Part shown: piece by piece, positions 7,963 through 9,006 of the stretch
Layout of the letters: the number at the start of each line of letters is the position of its first letter
Numbering within the stretch: the first letter of the stretch is position 1
Notes under the pieces: generated by a model
What the model saw: the letters and a program-made list of their open reading frames with translations, nothing else
What the model was told of the DNA's origin: nothing
The model's database searches: none
Translations under genes and position numbers: made by a program
From: Planctomycetaceae bacterium
GTDB taxonomy: Bacteria; Planctomycetota; Planctomycetia; Planctomycetales; Planctomycetaceae
DNA length: 9,006 nt
Assembly (NCBI GenBank): GCA_020426065.1
Contig: JAGQQT010000139.1
Span: 1 to 9,006 of the forward strand
Reading direction: 5' to 3'

Positions 7963-9006
7963 TTAATTCTGATTGGGGATTTGTGATTCGGCTCTCGTCC
8001 GATAGAGAAACGCATCAGAGGTCATCAGCGATGTGAGGAGTGCGTTCATGCTGCCATTGCTGTTTCGATAAGCCTGATACGCCTCCTGGAGAACAGGAGC
8101 ATCGTTGAGCGTTTCGTTACGGCCCATCCAGAACCGGAATGCATGGCGAACAAATACCTGCTCCGCACGCTGGCTTTCCGCCAGTTTTCGGATCAACTCC
8201 AGTGCATTGCTGACTTGACCATCCAGTTCAGGATCTCCCGAATCAATAATCTCACCGGTCGTATCGACTGGTCGGTCGAGTTCTGTTTCCCGAAACAAAC
8301 CAGCGTGGTTGTACATTTCAAATGGCAACCCCAGCGGATCCATTTTTCTGTGGCAGGTCCAGCAATAGGATTCTCTGGTGACACGCATCCGCTCACGCAG
8401 AGTGTTCTTGGGTTCGTCCGGCAGCATCGCGTCGACAGTAATTGGGACATCAGGAATGCCGCCACCCAGCAGACGCTCCCGAATCCAGCGGCCGCGCCGG
8501 ATGGCATGATTATCCATGGCATCGGAATGGGAAACGAGCCAGCTGGGATGAGTCAAAATTCCCAATCGCTGGTCTTCTGGTACATTCGCCAGGATCCGTT
8601 CAGCCTGCATTGAGCCGCTGCCAAAACTGCGCCGACTGACACGGGCATAGATTTTCGGCCCGGACAAGTCAACTTCAGCCACCTGATGATTGATGTTCTC
8701 CCGTTTCGGTTTTTTCAGAGCAGCGGGAAGTTCTTTGCCCGTATTGTCTTTCAACCAGGCTTCACGTTCAGCTTCGGCGAGCCTCTCGGCTTCTTTCGCT
8801 GCCGCAACCGATGTGGCAACTTCCTCCCGGGAACGTTGCTTGCCGAAATAGGAATTGTCCTGCTTTGTGGCAACCACCTGAGTAGTCGTGAGTAATTGCC
8901 TGAGAACATCCTGGTCTTTCCGCAGAATGAGTTCGATCAGGCGTTCGGTACTGGCGGTAGCGTCAAACATGGCTCGGTAGTGAGCCGTCCCTCTGGTCTC
9001 AACACC
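7963..9006 (-). CDS. DUF1588/DUF1585 (PSD-type) protein with CXXCH motif, N-terminus beyond window
   Basis: The frame is open from the right edge to the stop at 7963 (347 codons), with no stop before the internal ATG at 8970, so the N-terminus lies outside. The first ~45 residues look like the end of a DUF1592-type domain. Residues about 57-105 are rich in Ala, Glu, Lys and Arg and probably helical. DUF1588 follows (about 145-245): [33 protein letters not shown], and a C-W-T-C-H haem-binding-type motif (215-219, bases 8350-8364) before [12 protein letters not shown]1585 occupies the C-terminus (about 246-335), including [16 protein letters not shown]. Planctomycete proteins of this class usually begin with a cytochrome-like PSCyt/DUF1587 part and are thought to be periplasmic; their function is not established. 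The sulfatase gene follows directly. Confidence 0.92.
   Translation of the reverse strand, partial: GVETRGTAHYRAMFDATASTERLIELILRKDQDVLRQLLTTTQVVATKQDNSYFGKQRSREEVATSVAAAKEAERLAEAEREAWLKDNTGKELPAALKKPKRENINHQVAEVDLSGPKIYARVSRRSFGSGSMQAERILANVPEDQRLGILTHPSWLVSHSDAMDNHAIRRGRWIRERLLGGGIPDVPITVDAMLPDEPKNTLRERMRVTRESYCWTCHRKMDPLGLPFEMYNHAGLFRETELDRPVDTTGEIIDSGDPELDGQVSNALELIRKLAESQRAEQVFVRHAFRFWMGRNETLNDAPVLQEAYQAYRNSNGSMNALLTSLMTSDAFLYRTRAESQIPNQN

Overview
This window most likely comes from a planctomycete (Planctomycetota). The evidence is the combination of two DUF1559 pseudopilin-like proteins with the H-X9-DG C-terminal motif, a small carboxypeptidase-regulatory-like lipoprotein, a CRTAC1/FG-GAP protein, a one-domain sulfatase with a signal peptide, and a DUF1588/DUF1585 (PSD-type) protein with an embedded CXXCH motif. 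These families are strongly expanded together in that phylum. The mid-range GC content and protein style would fit the Gimesia/Rubinisphaera side of the Planctomycetales, but that placement is inference. There is no insertion sequence, CRISPR array, tRNA, rRNA or phage gene in the window.

Layout. Block 1 (1-4090, all minus strand), in transcription order: a 145-residue lipoprotein (start 4090), DUF1559 copy B (start 3568), DUF1559 copy A (start 2244), a strong intrinsic terminator (1145-1179), then a CRTAC1-type FG-GAP protein (start 1096) that runs off the left edge. The two DUF1559 proteins are about 86-87% identical by a hand count and form a tandem duplication. Block 2 is a 577-base divergent intergenic region (4091-4667) with several repeated and dyad motifs. 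Block 3 (plus strand) is one secreted two-domain C45-family (acyltransferase/amidohydrolase-like) protein at 4668-6506. Block 4 (minus strand, convergent with block 3) is the C-terminal part of a DUF1588/DUF1585 protein entering from the right edge (7963-9006), followed by a secreted sulfatase (start best placed at 7879).

How they may work together. Almost every product carries an export signal: prepilin-type N-termini, a lipobox, or Sec signal peptides. The window therefore looks like a set of envelope and periplasmic functions rather than a cytoplasmic pathway. The lipoprotein and DUF1559 copy B are probably co-transcribed (84-base gap, no convincing terminator). The sulfatase probably follows the DUF1588/1585 gene in one transcript. 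No gene set here forms a recognisable defence, mobile or biosynthetic system. The items most worth a second look are: the pattern of divergence between the DUF1559 twins; a pair of hairpins with a mutually exclusive alternative pairing between them; duplicated TCACAC/CAGATGTG motifs before the C45 gene; and the unassigned N-terminal half of the C45 protein. Two genes are cut by the window edges, and two starts (lipoprotein and sulfatase) are placed inside longer open frames because signal peptides begin there.
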